A stretch of DNA of 46,756 nucleotides from Thiomonas arsenitoxydans (GCF_000253115.1 NC_014144.1:1-46756); one strand, 5' to 3'. Counted from the first letter of the stretch, positions 36,965 through 45,665 are shown. Program-made: numbers and translations. Notes: generated by a model from the sequence alone, not told the origin.

Positions 36965-37669
36965 TTACCAAGAAAGTGGTGGCCCCGGTGTTGTAACGCT
37001 CTGAATAAATCTTTCTTTATCCTGTTCCTGCTCTGTCGCCGCCTGCGCCTGCTGGGTGAGCTGCAGGGCTTTGAGCTGGTTTGTGCTGTTGGCGATCAGG
37101 GCGTTTTGCGCCTGGATGCGCGCCTGCAGATTCATGGTCTGTTTGGCGCTGGGCGAGTTCGCCACTTGCGTTATCAGCGATTGAATGTTTGTCATTCCCG
37201 AGGTGATGTTTTTATAGGCTTCTTGTGCAGCGGCCAGGTTCGTCGCATTCTGTTCCTGCACCCCTTGCATATGCTGCGCGGCTGGCGTTCCTGCGCCGAA
37301 TGTCGCATTCGGATCAAGGATATTGTTCTGCTTCATAAAATTCTGAATGGATGCCTGCAACTGTCCGTATTGTCCGTTCGGGTTGTTGATGGCGTTCAAT
37401 AGATCATTCACACTTTGCGGCAACATGCCTTGCGCCGTTTGCATGCCAGCGGCGCTCAGGCTGGACATGCCAAAATTCCCCTCCATGTTCTTGATCGCAG
37501 CGATTTGGTTTTGCAGACTATTCACCATCTGCCCATATTGCTGCCCCCAGGCGACCACCTGCTGAACTGCTTGCGCCAGGTTGGCCGCGTCAATAACGGG
37601 TATGCCCGCATGCGCGGCCTGCGTCATGGCGAACAGAAAAGGAATGAGGATAAATCGAAGGTATTTCAT
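36965..37669 (-). CDS. virB5: VirB5 minor pilin protein
   Basis: A secreted helical protein of 234 residues. The signal peptide is cleaved near AHAGIPV (about residue 20), followed by helix-rich NLAQAVQQVVAWGQQYGQMVNSLQNQIAAI, the VirB5/TrbJ pattern. It sits at the pilus tip. The ATG at 37669 is preferred over 37675 because AAGGAG is then 7 bp upstream. Confidence 0.9.
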   Translation of the reverse strand: MKYLRFILIPFLFAMTQAAHAGIPVIDAANLAQAVQQVVAWGQQYGQMVNSLQNQIAAIKNMEGNFGMSSLSAAGMQTAQGMLPQSVNDLLNAINNPNGQYGQLQASIQNFMKQNNILDPNATFGAGTPAAQHMQGVQEQNATNLAAAQEAYKNITSGMTNIQSLITQVANSPSAKQTMNLQARIQAQNALIANSTNQLKALQLTQQAQAATEQEQDKERFIQSVTTPGPPLSW

Positions 37670-37671
37670 GG

Positions 37672-40086
37672 TCATACTCCTTGACGGATGCGGTGAAACT
37701 CGGGAAGCCAGATTTCCGGGTTATTGCCATGTTCTTTGACAAGGCGTTCAACCAGGTGTGAGGTTTCTGTATTGCCGGAGAGCACAGCGATTTCATCGTG
37801 CATCCCGGCCAGATTCATTTCAGCGACAACCGAACCATCCCCTTGTTTAATGAGGAACTGGCGGGACTTCTCGCCCAAATTCTTGATGAGGCTGTATTCT
37901 TTTTCGGACAGCTTGAAATCCTCGATGTAGCTCTTGCGATCCGCCTGCGGATTCGGCAGAAAAATCTTGGTCGAGGTCTGCCCGACCAGCGCATACGCAA
38001 TCGGGCTGCGCATCAGTTGCTCCGGGCTTTGTGAGAACATCACCAGAAAACCATCTTGCTTTCGGATCGTCACCAGCTTGTTTTCGATCAGGTCGCGGAA
38101 TGCCTCATCGCCGAGCACCTTCGGAAACTCGTCAATGAAAATCGGGATGCGCCGCCCGTCGATCAGGCTTTCAATACGGTGGAACAGGTAGAGAATCGTC
38201 GGGGTGCGAATCTCGGGCTCGTCCAGAAACTCGGTGACATCGAAGCCAATGATCGGCGTGTTATCGACATCAATGGTGTCCTCATCGTTGTCGAACAGCC
38301 AGGCCAGGGTGCCCGTGCCGCACCAACGCTGCAGGCGGGGGCGGATACCGTTCGGGTCGGTCGGATCGAGAAATTCCATCATCGCGCCCAGCCGCCGCAA
38401 GGGCTTGGGCGCTGACATCACCCCGCGAATTGCATTGCTGATTTCGCTTTCCTGAACCGTGGTGAAGGGGTGCGCCTCGCTGCGCACCAACACCTTGACC
38501 AGCTTTTCCAGAAACATCTGCGTGGCTTGCGTGGCCGGGAGCTGAAAGGGGTTGAATCCCGAGGGTTCACCGCGCTTGATCGGGTAGTAACGCCCGCCCA
38601 TCGCGCGGGTCGCCACCGACATCCCGAGGTCTTTGTCGAACACCACCGCAGTAAACCGCTTGCCAGGCACGTTGAACTTGCTCACCATCGCCAGAAGCAT
38701 CCCCGCCAGCACGGTTTTGCCCGTGCCGGTCTTACCCATCACAACGGTGTTCGCCGGTTCCCGGTGGTTCGGATCGGCGACGGCCTGCGTCGGATCAACC
38801 GCGTGAAAATTGAAGTAATACGGTGCGCCCGAGGTGGTCTTGAAGGCCATCACCGCATCCCCCCACTGCGCGCCCTTGATGCGTCCAATCGGGAAATTGT
38901 GGTTTGAGGCAAAGCCCGCAAAATTCAGGCTGGTGATGTCCGCCAGACGGGGGCGATATTTGTAGTTGCCGGGCAGTTGCGAGAAATACGCGGCGGGGGT
39001 CGCAATGTCCTCTCGCGCCCACTTCATACCCACATCGGCCAGCGCCGTGCCAGCGAGGGCCACAGCGGTATCCACGCCCTTGCGCGTGGGCGATTTGACC
39101 AACAGCGTGAGGCTGTGGGTGCCCATCACAAACGCATTGGACATGAGCTGATCCAGGGCGTCACCGATTTCGTCAACTTGGCTCTGCGCCAGATCACCCG
39201 CATTGACCATGCGGCCATGCTGGCGGCTCATGCGCTGTACCGCCGTTTGTTTTTCGATGAAGGTGAAAGATTGGCTCAGAACCAGCTCGAAAGGCATGCC
39301 TAACAATTCGTTGAGCAGGCCCGGCGCGGTAGGCCGTGGATATTCCCGGATGGTGATGGCAGCGGCCATCTGCGTTTTGATCGGCCCCTTGAGGGCAATC
39401 AGACCGCCTGCGCCGAATAGCGGGCGCGTGATGCCGAACACCTCATTGATGTCGGCACGCGGCACCGGGAAGGGGTGATGCTCACCATCGAACAGATAGG
39501 CATAAAACTCAAGCTGCTCGCTGAACAGAACGCCGTTTTTCTCATAGACCTTGAGCAATTCCGGGCCATAGTTATAGAGCGAAGTGCCGACCGTGCGGAT
39601 CAGTTCTTCTACCGTGCCCAAATCGTCTTTGATTTCCGCATCGGTGCGGGGCTTTCTCATCAGGCCATCGAATAGCCCTTTGGCATCCAGTCGCTGGGGC
39701 TTAAAAAGCACGGTGATGTAAAGCTCGTTGACGAACTTCTCATCTTGCTGAAACCGCTGGCGGTATTTCGCGTTGAGGTCGATGCCGAAACCATTGGTCG
39801 GCTCGCCGTCCGGGTATGCGTTGTATTTGATGCGTACTGTATGCGTCCACACAGCGATGTGGGTGTCGGCAATGTTGCGCAGCAGTTGCGCAAATTGCCG
39901 GTGCCATCCATTGATCGTGCTCGTGTCGGCGCTTTCATGCGCCGCCCCCGCCATCTTGAACGTGAAGCAGTATTCGCCGCTTTGCAGCCGAACAATGGCG
40001 GGCGTCAGTTGCGTGCGATAGGGGATGAACCCCGCCAGCTCGCTTTCGGACTTGGTTTTTTCAATCAGTGTTGCCGTGGTGGACAT
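37672..40086 (-). CDS. virB4: VirB4 secretion ATPase
   Basis: An 804-residue ATPase that powers pilus assembly and transfer. Walker A is GKTGTGKT near residue 450, and Walker B is IPIFIDEFPKV near 645. The N-terminal half matches the CagE/TrbE/VirB domain. Length is normal. Its start codon lies 2 bp after the KorB-like palindrome at 40089 with no ribosome binding site, as for traX. Confidence 0.96.
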   Translation of the reverse strand: MSTTATLIEKTKSESELAGFIPYRTQLTPAIVRLQSGEYCFTFKMAGAAHESADTSTINGWHRQFAQLLRNIADTHIAVWTHTVRIKYNAYPDGEPTNGFGIDLNAKYRQRFQQDEKFVNELYITVLFKPQRLDAKGLFDGLMRKPRTDAEIKDDLGTVEELIRTVGTSLYNYGPELLKVYEKNGVLFSEQLEFYAYLFDGEHHPFPVPRADINEVFGITRPLFGAGGLIALKGPIKTQMAAAITIREYPRPTAPGLLNELLGMPFELVLSQSFTFIEKQTAVQRMSRQHGRMVNAGDLAQSQVDEIGDALDQLMSNAFVMGTHSLTLLVKSPTRKGVDTAVALAGTALADVGMKWAREDIATPAAYFSQLPGNYKYRPRLADITSLNFAGFASNHNFPIGRIKGAQWGDAVMAFKTTSGAPYYFNFHAVDPTQAVADPNHREPANTVVMGKTGTGKTVLAGMLLAMVSKFNVPGKRFTAVVFDKDLGMSVATRAMGGRYYPIKRGEPSGFNPFQLPATQATQMFLEKLVKVLVRSEAHPFTTVQESEISNAIRGVMSAPKPLRRLGAMMEFLDPTDPNGIRPRLQRWCGTGTLAWLFDNDEDTIDVDNTPIIGFDVTEFLDEPEIRTPTILYLFHRIESLIDGRRIPIFIDEFPKVLGDEAFRDLIENKLVTIRKQDGFLVMFSQSPEQLMRSPIAYALVGQTSTKIFLPNPQADRKSYIEDFKLSEKEYSLIKNLGEKSRQFLIKQGDGSVVAEMNLAGMHDEIAVLSGNTETSHLVERLVKEHGNNPEIWLPEFHRIRQGV

Positions 40087-40088
40087 GG

Positions 40089-40102
40089 TTTAGCACGCTA
40101 AA
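40089..40102. promoter_or_regulatory. KorB-like operator, site 7, abutting virB4 start
   Basis: TTTAGCACGCTAAA; on the minus strand it is followed by CC and the virB4 ATG, leaving no room for a normal ribosome binding site. Confidence 0.78.
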
Positions 40103-40112
40103 GTGGGTTGCA

Positions 40113-40298
40113 TCATTGCTGCGGGTTATCGGTCTTGCGAAAATACCCCTTCGCGGCCAATCCCCAACCCACCGACATCACTCCTAAAAGCAAATTCCCG
40201 ATCAATACGGCATAGGCCCCCTTGGACAAATCGGGCAAATACGATGCCAAGCCCGCGAGGGCCATCCAGATCAATCCAAAAATCATTCTTCCGTTCAT
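40113..40298 (-). CDS. Small membrane protein (61 aa)
   Basis: A 61-residue protein with two hydrophobic helices (about 5-20 and 27-48) and a basic tail, between VirB3/glycine-zipper genes and virB4. AAAGGAACG precedes the ATG. Not recognised; the position suggests an accessory of the pilus system. Confidence 0.6.
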   Translation of the reverse strand: MNGRMIFGLIWMALAGLASYLPDLSKGAYAVLIGNLLLGVMSVGWGLAAKGYFRKTDNPQQ

Positions 40299-40317
40299 GG
40301 TTTCGTTCCTTTCGTTC

Positions 40318-40331
40318 TTTAGCGCGCTAAA
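40318..40331. promoter_or_regulatory. KorB-like operator, site 8
   Basis: TTTAGCGCGCTAAA within CTTTAGCGCGCTAAAG, about 20 bp before the start of the 61-residue membrane protein and 229 bp from site 7. Confidence 0.8.
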
Positions 40332-40337
40332 GTGGGT

Positions 40338-40826
40338 TCAACCGGCAGGCGTGACTTGCACGTTCACGCGCAGGGTCGGGCCGGGCTCATAAGGCAGCAC
40401 GGCGCTGAATACGCGCCCCTCATAGCGATAGCTCACGCGGTAGCCCTGTGTCTGCGGTTCGTCCTGATAGACCGTCTGGCAGCTCTGTATCGGTGTCTGC
40501 GGGGCGGCGCTGGCTTGCTGCATGCTCTGGCCTGCCAAGGCGCCCGTGGCCGCGCCTACGGCAGCGGCGGCAATCTTGCCGTTGCCTTGACCGACCTGCG
40601 CGCCCAGGAGCGCGCCCGCGATGCCGCCGATGACCGTACCGGCCCCGACTTGCGTATTCGGGGCGGGTGCTGGGGGCGGCATCATCGTTGTGCATTGCTG
40701 ATGCGGCACTTGCATATAGACGACATTGGGGCTTGCGCCCACCACTTGCGCCGTGGCCTGAAAGTCGCCCGCCCAGGCCGGTGAGGCGCAGAGCGCAGCG
40801 AGCGTGATTGTTGCGATTGACTTCAA
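40338..40826 (-). CDS. Glycine-zipper outer-membrane protein
   Basis: A 162-residue exported protein with a signal peptide (cleaved near PAWAGDF). A glycine-zipper segment at about 62-100 (GAGTVIGGIAGALLGAQVGQGNGKIAAAAVGAATGALAG) resembles the Rick_17kDa/SlyB type. The best start is TTG at 40826, overlapping the virB3 stop, with GAGGAA upstream. It is likely an envelope accessory of the secretion system. Confidence 0.78.
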   Translation of the reverse strand: MKSIATITLAALCASPAWAGDFQATAQVVGASPNVVYMQVPHQQCTTMMPPPAPAPNTQVGAGTVIGGIAGALLGAQVGQGNGKIAAAAVGAATGALAGQSMQQASAAPQTPIQSCQTVYQDEPQTQGYRVSYRYEGRVFSAVLPYEPGPTLRVNVQVTPAG

Positions 40827-41146
40827 AGCAGTTTCCTCGGTTTCCGCTGTTTCACGGGGGAAAAACTCGCGGCCCCCTCCCATACGCTGCGGTTCTGCAC
40901 CGGCGCATTGGTTTGCGCCGCGAGCATGAGTTCATGGAAGATGCCCCCATCCTTTGCACTGAGCGCGTAAAGCGCGCCGTGCAAAGGAATGGCGAGCAGG
41001 AAGGTGAAAATGTTTTTCGAGGCGAGGAACGCCACAATCACAATCAGCGCCTCGATGACAAACGCAGTGAGCGGCACGCCCGCCACGGTCGCCGGGCGCG
41101 TGAGCCCCGCAAACAGCGGGTCGGTGTGCAGTTCCTCGTCCTGCAT
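40823..41146 (-). CDS. virB3: VirB3 inner-membrane protein
   Basis: A 107-residue protein with the VirB3 start DPLFAGLTRPATVAGVPL and two adjacent helices (about 23-57). It pairs with VirB4 in pilus assembly. Its ATG shares a base with the virB2 stop. Confidence 0.92.
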   Translation of the reverse strand: MQDEELHTDPLFAGLTRPATVAGVPLTAFVIEALIVIVAFLASKNIFTFLLAIPLHGALYALSAKDGGIFHELMLAAQTNAPVQNRSVWEGAASFSPVKQRKPRKLL

Positions 41147-41502
41147 CACGCCGCCCCTTGGATCAGGTTCACGATGTCCGTGCCGCCAAAGATCAGGATG
41201 ATCCCGCCGATGATCGAACCCGCCCAGCCCCACGACATCTTGCCAAACAAGGCCATGACACCCAACACGATCACGGCAATGATGGCCACCGTGGTCATAA
41301 ACGGGCCGGTGAGGGTCGTTTTGATCGTTGTCGCTTCGTTATCCCAGGCGGCGGCGTGGGCGGTGCCCGCCATGAGATAGAGCGCAAACAGGCCCAGGAT
41401 GCTGAGGGCCTGCAGCCAGAACACCAGCTTTTGATCGTTATCCATGCTTTGATACATGGCGATGCGCTGCTGGGCAAAACGGGGTAATGCGATTGTGTTC
41501 AT
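41146..41502 (-). CDS. virB2: VirB2 major pilin
   Basis: A 118-residue pilin precursor. A long signal sequence ends near GTAHAAAWDN (about residue 50). The mature pilin has two hydrophobic helices (about 68-86 and 90-112) joined by a short loop with KMSWG. Gene order VirB2-VirB3-VirB4 is standard. TraX may acetylate it. Confidence 0.92.
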   Translation of the reverse strand: MNTIALPRFAQQRIAMYQSMDNDQKLVFWLQALSILGLFALYLMAGTAHAAAWDNEATTIKTTLTGPFMTTVAIIAVIVLGVMALFGKMSWGWAGSIIGGIILIFGGTDIVNLIQGAA

Positions 41503-41753
41503 CGTTCAATCCTTATCGGTAAAGGTTCCGGTTCAATGGACTTGATATAGCTCATCAGGGTATCGAGGCGTTTCCAGGTTCTCGCTTTGTTTCGTGCCGC
41601 CTCAAGCACGACTTCGAGATTTTCATATCGGTGTTTTGCGCTCAACTCATAGGCGTCATTCCTTTGTCGAATGATGAAAGTGGATAGGGCGTTTGTTTTA
41701 ACTAGCAATTCAAATTCGCGCCTTTTGATGTGGCTCGGCTCGGTGGATTCCAT
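41499..41753 (-). CDS. Unknown protein before virB2 (84 aa)
   Basis: An 84-residue charged, soluble helical protein (MESTEPSHIKRREFELLVKTNALSTFIIRQRNDAYELSAKHRYENLEVVLEAARNK...). Its position between virB1 and virB2 and the stop overlap with virB2 suggest a translational link. Small proteins of this look accompany plasmid pilin genes. Function unknown. Confidence 0.6.
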   Translation of the reverse strand: MESTEPSHIKRREFELLVKTNALSTFIIRQRNDAYELSAKHRYENLEVVLEAARNKARTWKRLDTLMSYIKSIEPEPLPIRIER

Positions 41754-41789
41754 TGATTGTGTGGGTTCAGGTTTACTCCATATTATGTT

Positions 41790-42395
41790 CTAGTAAACCT
41801 TTATGTGAGCGGGCTGCGATGCTTTGTAAACATCGTAGGGGTCATACGGAGCTTGCTGCTTCTGTTTTTGTCTTTCATCTTTAGGTGTCTGTTTCTGTTT
41901 TTCCTTTCCTGTTAGTGGGATGATATTCGGGTTGCTGGTCGCCGTATCCACGATTTTACGAACATAGCCGTTCGCAAATCCCTGGGTGCGCGAGCCGGTG
42001 TTATACATCGAAATTGCATCCAGAATCGCGCGCTGCGGGTCTTGCGTTATCCCGTAGGCTTGTCTGTAGTTCTGGTCGAAAATGATTGCAGCCGCCTTGA
42101 TATTCGTGCATGGATCGAATACCGTCTTTGCGTCTAGGTTCAGTCGTTTGAAATTCGCGCTATTGATCTGCGCAATTCCTGCATCAAACGAATAGCCGTG
42201 CTGGTATAGCCATGCAGCGGTTGCTTGCGCCTGCGCGATATTCTCGGGTGGATGTGCGAGCGCCTGACCTCCATTGACGTTGATCGCCAAAGGGTTGCCC
42301 CCGCTCTCATTCTGGATGATGGCTTTCATCCATCCAGCAGGGACTTGCTGGGTGCATTGCGCAATCATCGCGGGGAGGTCGGGCAGGGCGTGCAT
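41790..42395 (-). CDS. virB1: VirB1 lytic transglycosylase
   Basis: A 201-residue muramidase that opens peptidoglycan for the secretion channel. The catalytic glutamate is Glu30 in IIQNESGGNPLAINVNGG, followed by GYSFDAGIAQINSANF and AISMYNTGS, the soluble-transglycosylase (SLT) motifs. No signal peptide is visible. The C-terminal 45 residues are Lys/Gln-rich. Confidence 0.93.
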   Translation of the reverse strand: MHALPDLPAMIAQCTQQVPAGWMKAIIQNESGGNPLAINVNGGQALAHPPENIAQAQATAAWLYQHGYSFDAGIAQINSANFKRLNLDAKTVFDPCTNIKAAAIIFDQNYRQAYGITQDPQRAILDAISMYNTGSRTQGFANGYVRKIVDTATSNPNIIPLTGKEKQKQTPKDERQKQKQQAPYDPYDVYKASQPAHIKVY

Positions 42396-42425
42396 GGCGG
42401 CTCAATATCCGGCGCAGTCTTTGGC

Positions 42426-43166
42426 TCAGTAATGCACCACGTTATGCAAGGCGTTGTTGATGAATACATCAATCGCCCGGCCATTCATGCCCGGCTGGAT
42501 CGTCGTCACTTGGTTGTAAACGGGAATCGCGGGCGGTTTCTGTCCGTACCACGACCACATGGAATTACTGTCTTTCGGCGTGATGGTGCCCACTTGCTGC
42601 CCGACGCAAGTCATGGGCTGCAGGGGGGTGTAGTTGCCATCACGCCCGCCATAGTCGGGCGTCAGTCCCTCGCCGTCGCCTATGCCGGTCGAGACGCCGG
42701 TGAGCTGCATCGAATAGCCATCATCGCCGTCACGCACCCAGCTATAAGTGACGGGCTGGCCCTGCAGGGCCGCTTGCGCGCCTGCGGCCAGCGGGGTTGT
42801 GCCTGCGGGGCATGCGTTGTAGTAGTTGACGGCCTGCGTGGCGTAGTTCTTGTTGCCCGGCGTCGAGGCCATCGGGCAAACCGGGATTTGGCCGGGCGGG
42901 GTTTCGCTCAGAATGTGCCAAAGCGTTTGAATCGGCTGGATGCACTGCGTCACCGCTTCCGGGCCGTTGGGGTTCGCCAGACATAGAAGAATTTTGCATC
43001 CCAGCGCCGCATCGCCGGTAAAAGGCGGCTGGGCCGCGAGGATTTTGTTCACGAGGTCTTGCGCCTGCTGGCTGACTTGCGGTGCGGCGGCGGTCTGCGC
43101 CATCGCTTGCATCGGCAAGACGCTGATGCTCAAGATCGCTGCAACGGTGAGGGGGTGGAACTTCAT
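42426..43166 (-). CDS. TrbM-like exported transfer protein
   Basis: A 246-residue protein with a signal peptide (cleaved near AMAQTAA, about residue 23). The TrbM/KikA core ALGCKILLCLANPNGPEAVTQCIQPIQTLWHIL (about 54-86) and several more cysteines suggest a disulfide-rich periplasmic protein. It is the first gene of the transfer operon. Confidence 0.82.
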   Translation of the reverse strand: MKFHPLTVAAILSISVLPMQAMAQTAAAPQVSQQAQDLVNKILAAQPPFTGDAALGCKILLCLANPNGPEAVTQCIQPIQTLWHILSETPPGQIPVCPMASTPGNKNYATQAVNYYNACPAGTTPLAAGAQAALQGQPVTYSWVRDGDDGYSMQLTGVSTGIGDGEGLTPDYGGRDGNYTPLQPMTCVGQQVGTITPKDSNSMWSWYGQKPPAIPVYNQVTTIQPGMNGRAIDVFINNALHNVVHY

Positions 43167-43385
43167 CGGTTGCTCTCCTATGCGATGTGCGGGTTACTTC
43201 GTACTGGTGCGGGGGAAATATGACAATCGCGCTTGTTTTACATTGCAAACACGCCGATTTGTTGCATCAACTCTACTTGAGAAAAGTTCCGTTGTGTGCA
43301 TTAGTTCACAGAAAGCTGTAACAAAACGTCATTCGTTCCTATAAACAAGGGGTAATGTGAGGGGAATGAAGTTTTCGCCCCAATC
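43167..43385. promoter_or_regulatory. AT-rich promoter region of the transfer operon
   Basis: A 219-bp gap, AT-rich against its surroundings, upstream of the leftward transfer operon and of leader copy C on the right. It should hold the main promoter of trbM-virB1 onward. TTGCAA near 43246 on the minus strand is a possible -35, but no convincing -10 pairs with it. No KorB-like palindrome is present here. Confidence 0.5.
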
Positions 43386-44055
43386 TTGTGCGTCACCCTT
43401 TCGGGCCGGGCTGTCGTGCTGCGCATCGAGCCGGTCTGCGCCCGTCTCGCCCCTTGCGGGCTTCCATCGCTGACGCCTGCGCGCCGTAGGCGCTGCGCGC
43501 TGCGCTTGCCTCCTGGGGGACGGCTTGCACCCTCCCCCGCCGCGCGTTGCTTGGCCTCCCCCTAACTCCCGGACAGGCTGCCCCTGACCGGGCAGGGCGC
43601 TTGCGCGCCCCACAGACCTGAGCTGGCCCGCGCTGCGGGCAGGAGCGGGCTGGCCTGCGGCCTGCCCGCGTGGGTGCGGTGTGGCGGGTTCCATCGCCTG
43701 CGGGTGAATCTGCTTTTTGGAGCCGCCCAGCCTGCGGGATGCTTGCGGGCTGTTCGGGGTCGCCTGCGCCCGGCTTCGCCCGGCTGGTCTTGCACGGGGT
43801 CACGCCAGGCCGCAAGCGGCCCGCCCGGTGCGCTGCGCGCACCCGGCTCTGTCATGCCCCCCTGCAGCCCCTCTCGACGCCCGCAGCCCTGCGGGCGCGC
43901 ATCCCTACGGCTTCCTGTGAGGCGGCTCCAAAAAGCAGATTTTTTCCCACCCACAGGAGGTCACACCATGAACCCACTCAACACCGCACCCACTCACGAT
44001 ACGGGCGTTCCCCCCGTACCCCCCGAGGACTCACCAAAAAGCAGCGGGCAGGATG
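43386..44055 (+). repeat. Leader cassette copy C, 670 bp
   Basis: Matches copy A (13528-14197) over 670 bp at a constant offset of 29,858 with about four mismatches. The 21-bp inverted repeat arms are at 43707-43727 and 43921-43941, CAGGAGG precedes the ATG, and the start is at 43968. Homology ends inside the coding sequence at 44055, after which a different protein continues. Confidence 0.92.
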
Positions 44056-44627
44056 TCAAGGCGAAGCGAGAGGATTTCGCGCGGCGCTGTGGCCTGCGGG
44101 TCATGGTGCAGGATGAGGCGTGCGGGTTCGTGGCCTATACGGACGGCGCGCGACTTCTGGCCGTGTTTACCGGGCGAAGGACGAAGCGCGATTTTTACGA
44201 GCGTCATCGGGACATGGCGGGCGTGCAAGCGCGCTGCGATGCGGCTTTGAAGGTTTGCCGCGAGCTGGCCGAGGAGCGGCGGGCGGCAAAGCAGGGGCAG
44301 CGCGGTGTGAGCGTGGGGGATGTGCTGGTGTGCTCCTGGGGCTACGAGCAGACCAATATCGACTTTTACGAGGTCGTGGCCTTGAACGGCGCGCAGTCGG
44401 CGACCCTGCGCAAGATCGCCGCCGAAAGCAACGAGTGCGCGCCGACCGATATGCAGGGTGCCGCAACGCCGCAGCCGGGGGCTTTTGTCGGCTCGCCGTT
44501 CCTGGTGCGAATGCGCGATGAGAGCTGCTTGATCGGCGGATCAATGTACGCAAAAAAGCTGCACCCTTTGCGCGTGGTTGATGGCCTGCGCGAATGGCCG
44601 CTGCAGCGTTGGACAGCTTACGCCTGA
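43968..44627 (+). CDS. Leader-fused unknown protein (219 aa)
   Basis: A 219-residue protein. Residues 1-28 are the shared leader sequence. The rest includes EDFARRCGLRVMVQDEACGFVAYTDG and VGDVLVCSWGYEQTNIDFYEVVALNG, a pattern seen in plasmid and phage hypotheticals of unknown function. The body is unrelated to the DUF3560 protein that shares its first 28 codons, so the N-terminus was acquired by recombination. Confidence 0.75.
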   Translation: MNPLNTAPTHDTGVPPVPPEDSPKSSGQDVKAKREDFARRCGLRVMVQDEACGFVAYTDGARLLAVFTGRRTKRDFYERHRDMAGVQARCDAALKVCRELAEERRAAKQGQRGVSVGDVLVCSWGYEQTNIDFYEVVALNGAQSATLRKIAAESNECAPTDMQGAATPQPGAFVGSPFLVRMRDESCLIGGSMYAKKLHPLRVVDGLREWPLQRWTAYA

Positions 44628-44637
44628 TTTTCCAACA

Positions 44638-44659
44638 GGCCGGGCCGCTAGGCCCGGCC
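44638..44659 (+). terminator. Hairpin after leader-C gene
   Basis: Perfect arms GGCCGGGCC and GGCCCGGCC with loop GCTA, 10 bp after the stop. It is followed by TTCCCCCCCCC rather than a T-run. Confidence 0.5.
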
Positions 44660-44692
44660 ATTCCCCCCCCCAACGTATTGAGAGGAATCCCC

Positions 44693-44884
44693 ATGCAAAC
44701 GCCTTTTTCTGCCAAATACCCGAGCAATCGCCTCAGTGCGGTGCATCAACGAAGTCACGCCGACAGCCTGCGCTTGGCGCGGCATTTTCGCGCGCTGGGC
44801 ATGGGTGCGGAATGGGCGCGCATGATGGCGTGCGCCGCCAGCGCGCGTTTCTACTTTTCGAGGATGCGACGCCTGGGCGAATAG
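44693..44884 (+). CDS. Unknown small basic protein (63 aa)
   Basis: A 63-residue basic, helical protein (MQTPFSAKYPSNRLSAVHQRSHADSLRLARHFRALGMGAEWARMM...). GAGAGGAA precedes the ATG. It lies downstream of the leader-C gene in the same direction. Not recognised. Confidence 0.6.
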   Translation: MQTPFSAKYPSNRLSAVHQRSHADSLRLARHFRALGMGAEWARMMACAASARFYFSRMRRLGE

Positions 44885-44994
44885 GCTATTGCAGGGCAGC
44901 GCAACCCTTTACATCGCGGATCGGCGGCAATCGGCCCGCGCCAACTGGCTAGGTCATCAACGATGCACACGCAGCGACACCGCCCACCAACGAC

Positions 44995-45008
44995 TTTAGC
45001 GCGCTAAA
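44995..45008. promoter_or_regulatory. KorB-like operator, site 9
   Basis: TTTAGCGCGCTAAA within ACTTTAGCGCGCTAAAGT, about 45 bp before mazE. A -10-like TATACT lies at 45024, so the palindrome would cover the -35 position. Confidence 0.82.
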
Positions 45009-45022
45009 GTCTCCGTTTATCA

Positions 45023-45038
45023 TTATACTTTTGTATAA
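45023..45038. promoter_or_regulatory. Candidate MazE operator
   Basis: TTATAC-TTTT-GTATAA, a perfect dyad overlapping the -10 and 15 bp before the mazE ATG. MazEF-type pairs usually repress themselves through such sites. Confidence 0.5.
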
Positions 45039-45053
45039 CCTTTGGAGGATGCT

Positions 45054-45311
45054 ATGCACACCACGACTTTGCGGCGGGTCGGCGGCTCGGTCATGCTGAC
45101 CGTGCCCCCCGTCATGCTTGATCTGCTGCATCTGCAGGCGGGCGCCAATGTCGGCCTGCAGGTGGAGGCCGGTCGGCTTGTCGTGCAGCCTGCGCCTGCA
45201 CGCCGATATACCCTTGATGCGCTTCTGGCGCAATGCGACCCCTCTGCGCCACTGAGCGCGGCAGCACGGGAATGGCTGGATGCGCCTGCCGTGGGCGATG
45301 AGGTCATCTGA
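45054..45311 (+). CDS. mazE: MazE-like antitoxin
   Basis: An 85-residue protein with an AbrB/MazE swapped-hairpin N-terminus (LRRVGGSVMLTVPPVMLDLLHLQAGANVGLQVEAGRLVVQP) and a C-terminal tail (YTLDALLAQCDPSAPLSAAAREWLD) that would block the toxin. The ATG at 45054 has GGAGG upstream. Its stop overlaps the mazF ATG. Confidence 0.9.
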   Translation: MHTTTLRRVGGSVMLTVPPVMLDLLHLQAGANVGLQVEAGRLVVQPAPARRYTLDALLAQCDPSAPLSAAAREWLDAPAVGDEVI

Positions 45312-45643
45312 TGGAACGGGGCGACATCTATCTGGTTTCGCTCGATCCCACTTCGGGGCACGAACAGCAGGGCATGCGCCCTGTGCTGATCGTGTCGCCG
45401 GGCAAATTCAACCGGGTGATGAAAACGCCGGTCATCGTGCCGATCACCAACGGCGGCAACTTTGCCCGCTCGGCGGGTTTCACCGTCTCGCTTTCGGGCG
45501 CTGGCACCCAAACCACCGGGGTTGTCCTGTGTTCGCAGCCGCGCGCCCTCGATGTGCTGTCTCGCGGTGGCCGCAAGATCGAGAGCCTGCCCGCTGACCT
45601 CATGGATGAGGTTCGCGCCAAGCTGCTCGCCATCCTCGATTGA
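45311..45643 (+). CDS. mazF: MazF/PemK-like mRNA interferase toxin
   Basis: A 110-residue endoribonuclease toxin. It begins MERGDIYLVSLDPTSGHEQQGMRPVLIVSPGKFN, the PemK/MazF start with the catalytic arginine after GxE/GM, and continues PVIVPITNGGNFARSAGFTVSL and VLCSQPRALDV. With MazE it should kill plasmid-free daughters. The last 86 codons and the following palindrome are duplicated at 46094-46386. Confidence 0.93.
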   Translation: MERGDIYLVSLDPTSGHEQQGMRPVLIVSPGKFNRVMKTPVIVPITNGGNFARSAGFTVSLSGAGTQTTGVVLCSQPRALDVLSRGGRKIESLPADLMDEVRAKLLAILD

Positions 45644-45665
45644 GCCTATGGCCGCGCCCCAAAAC

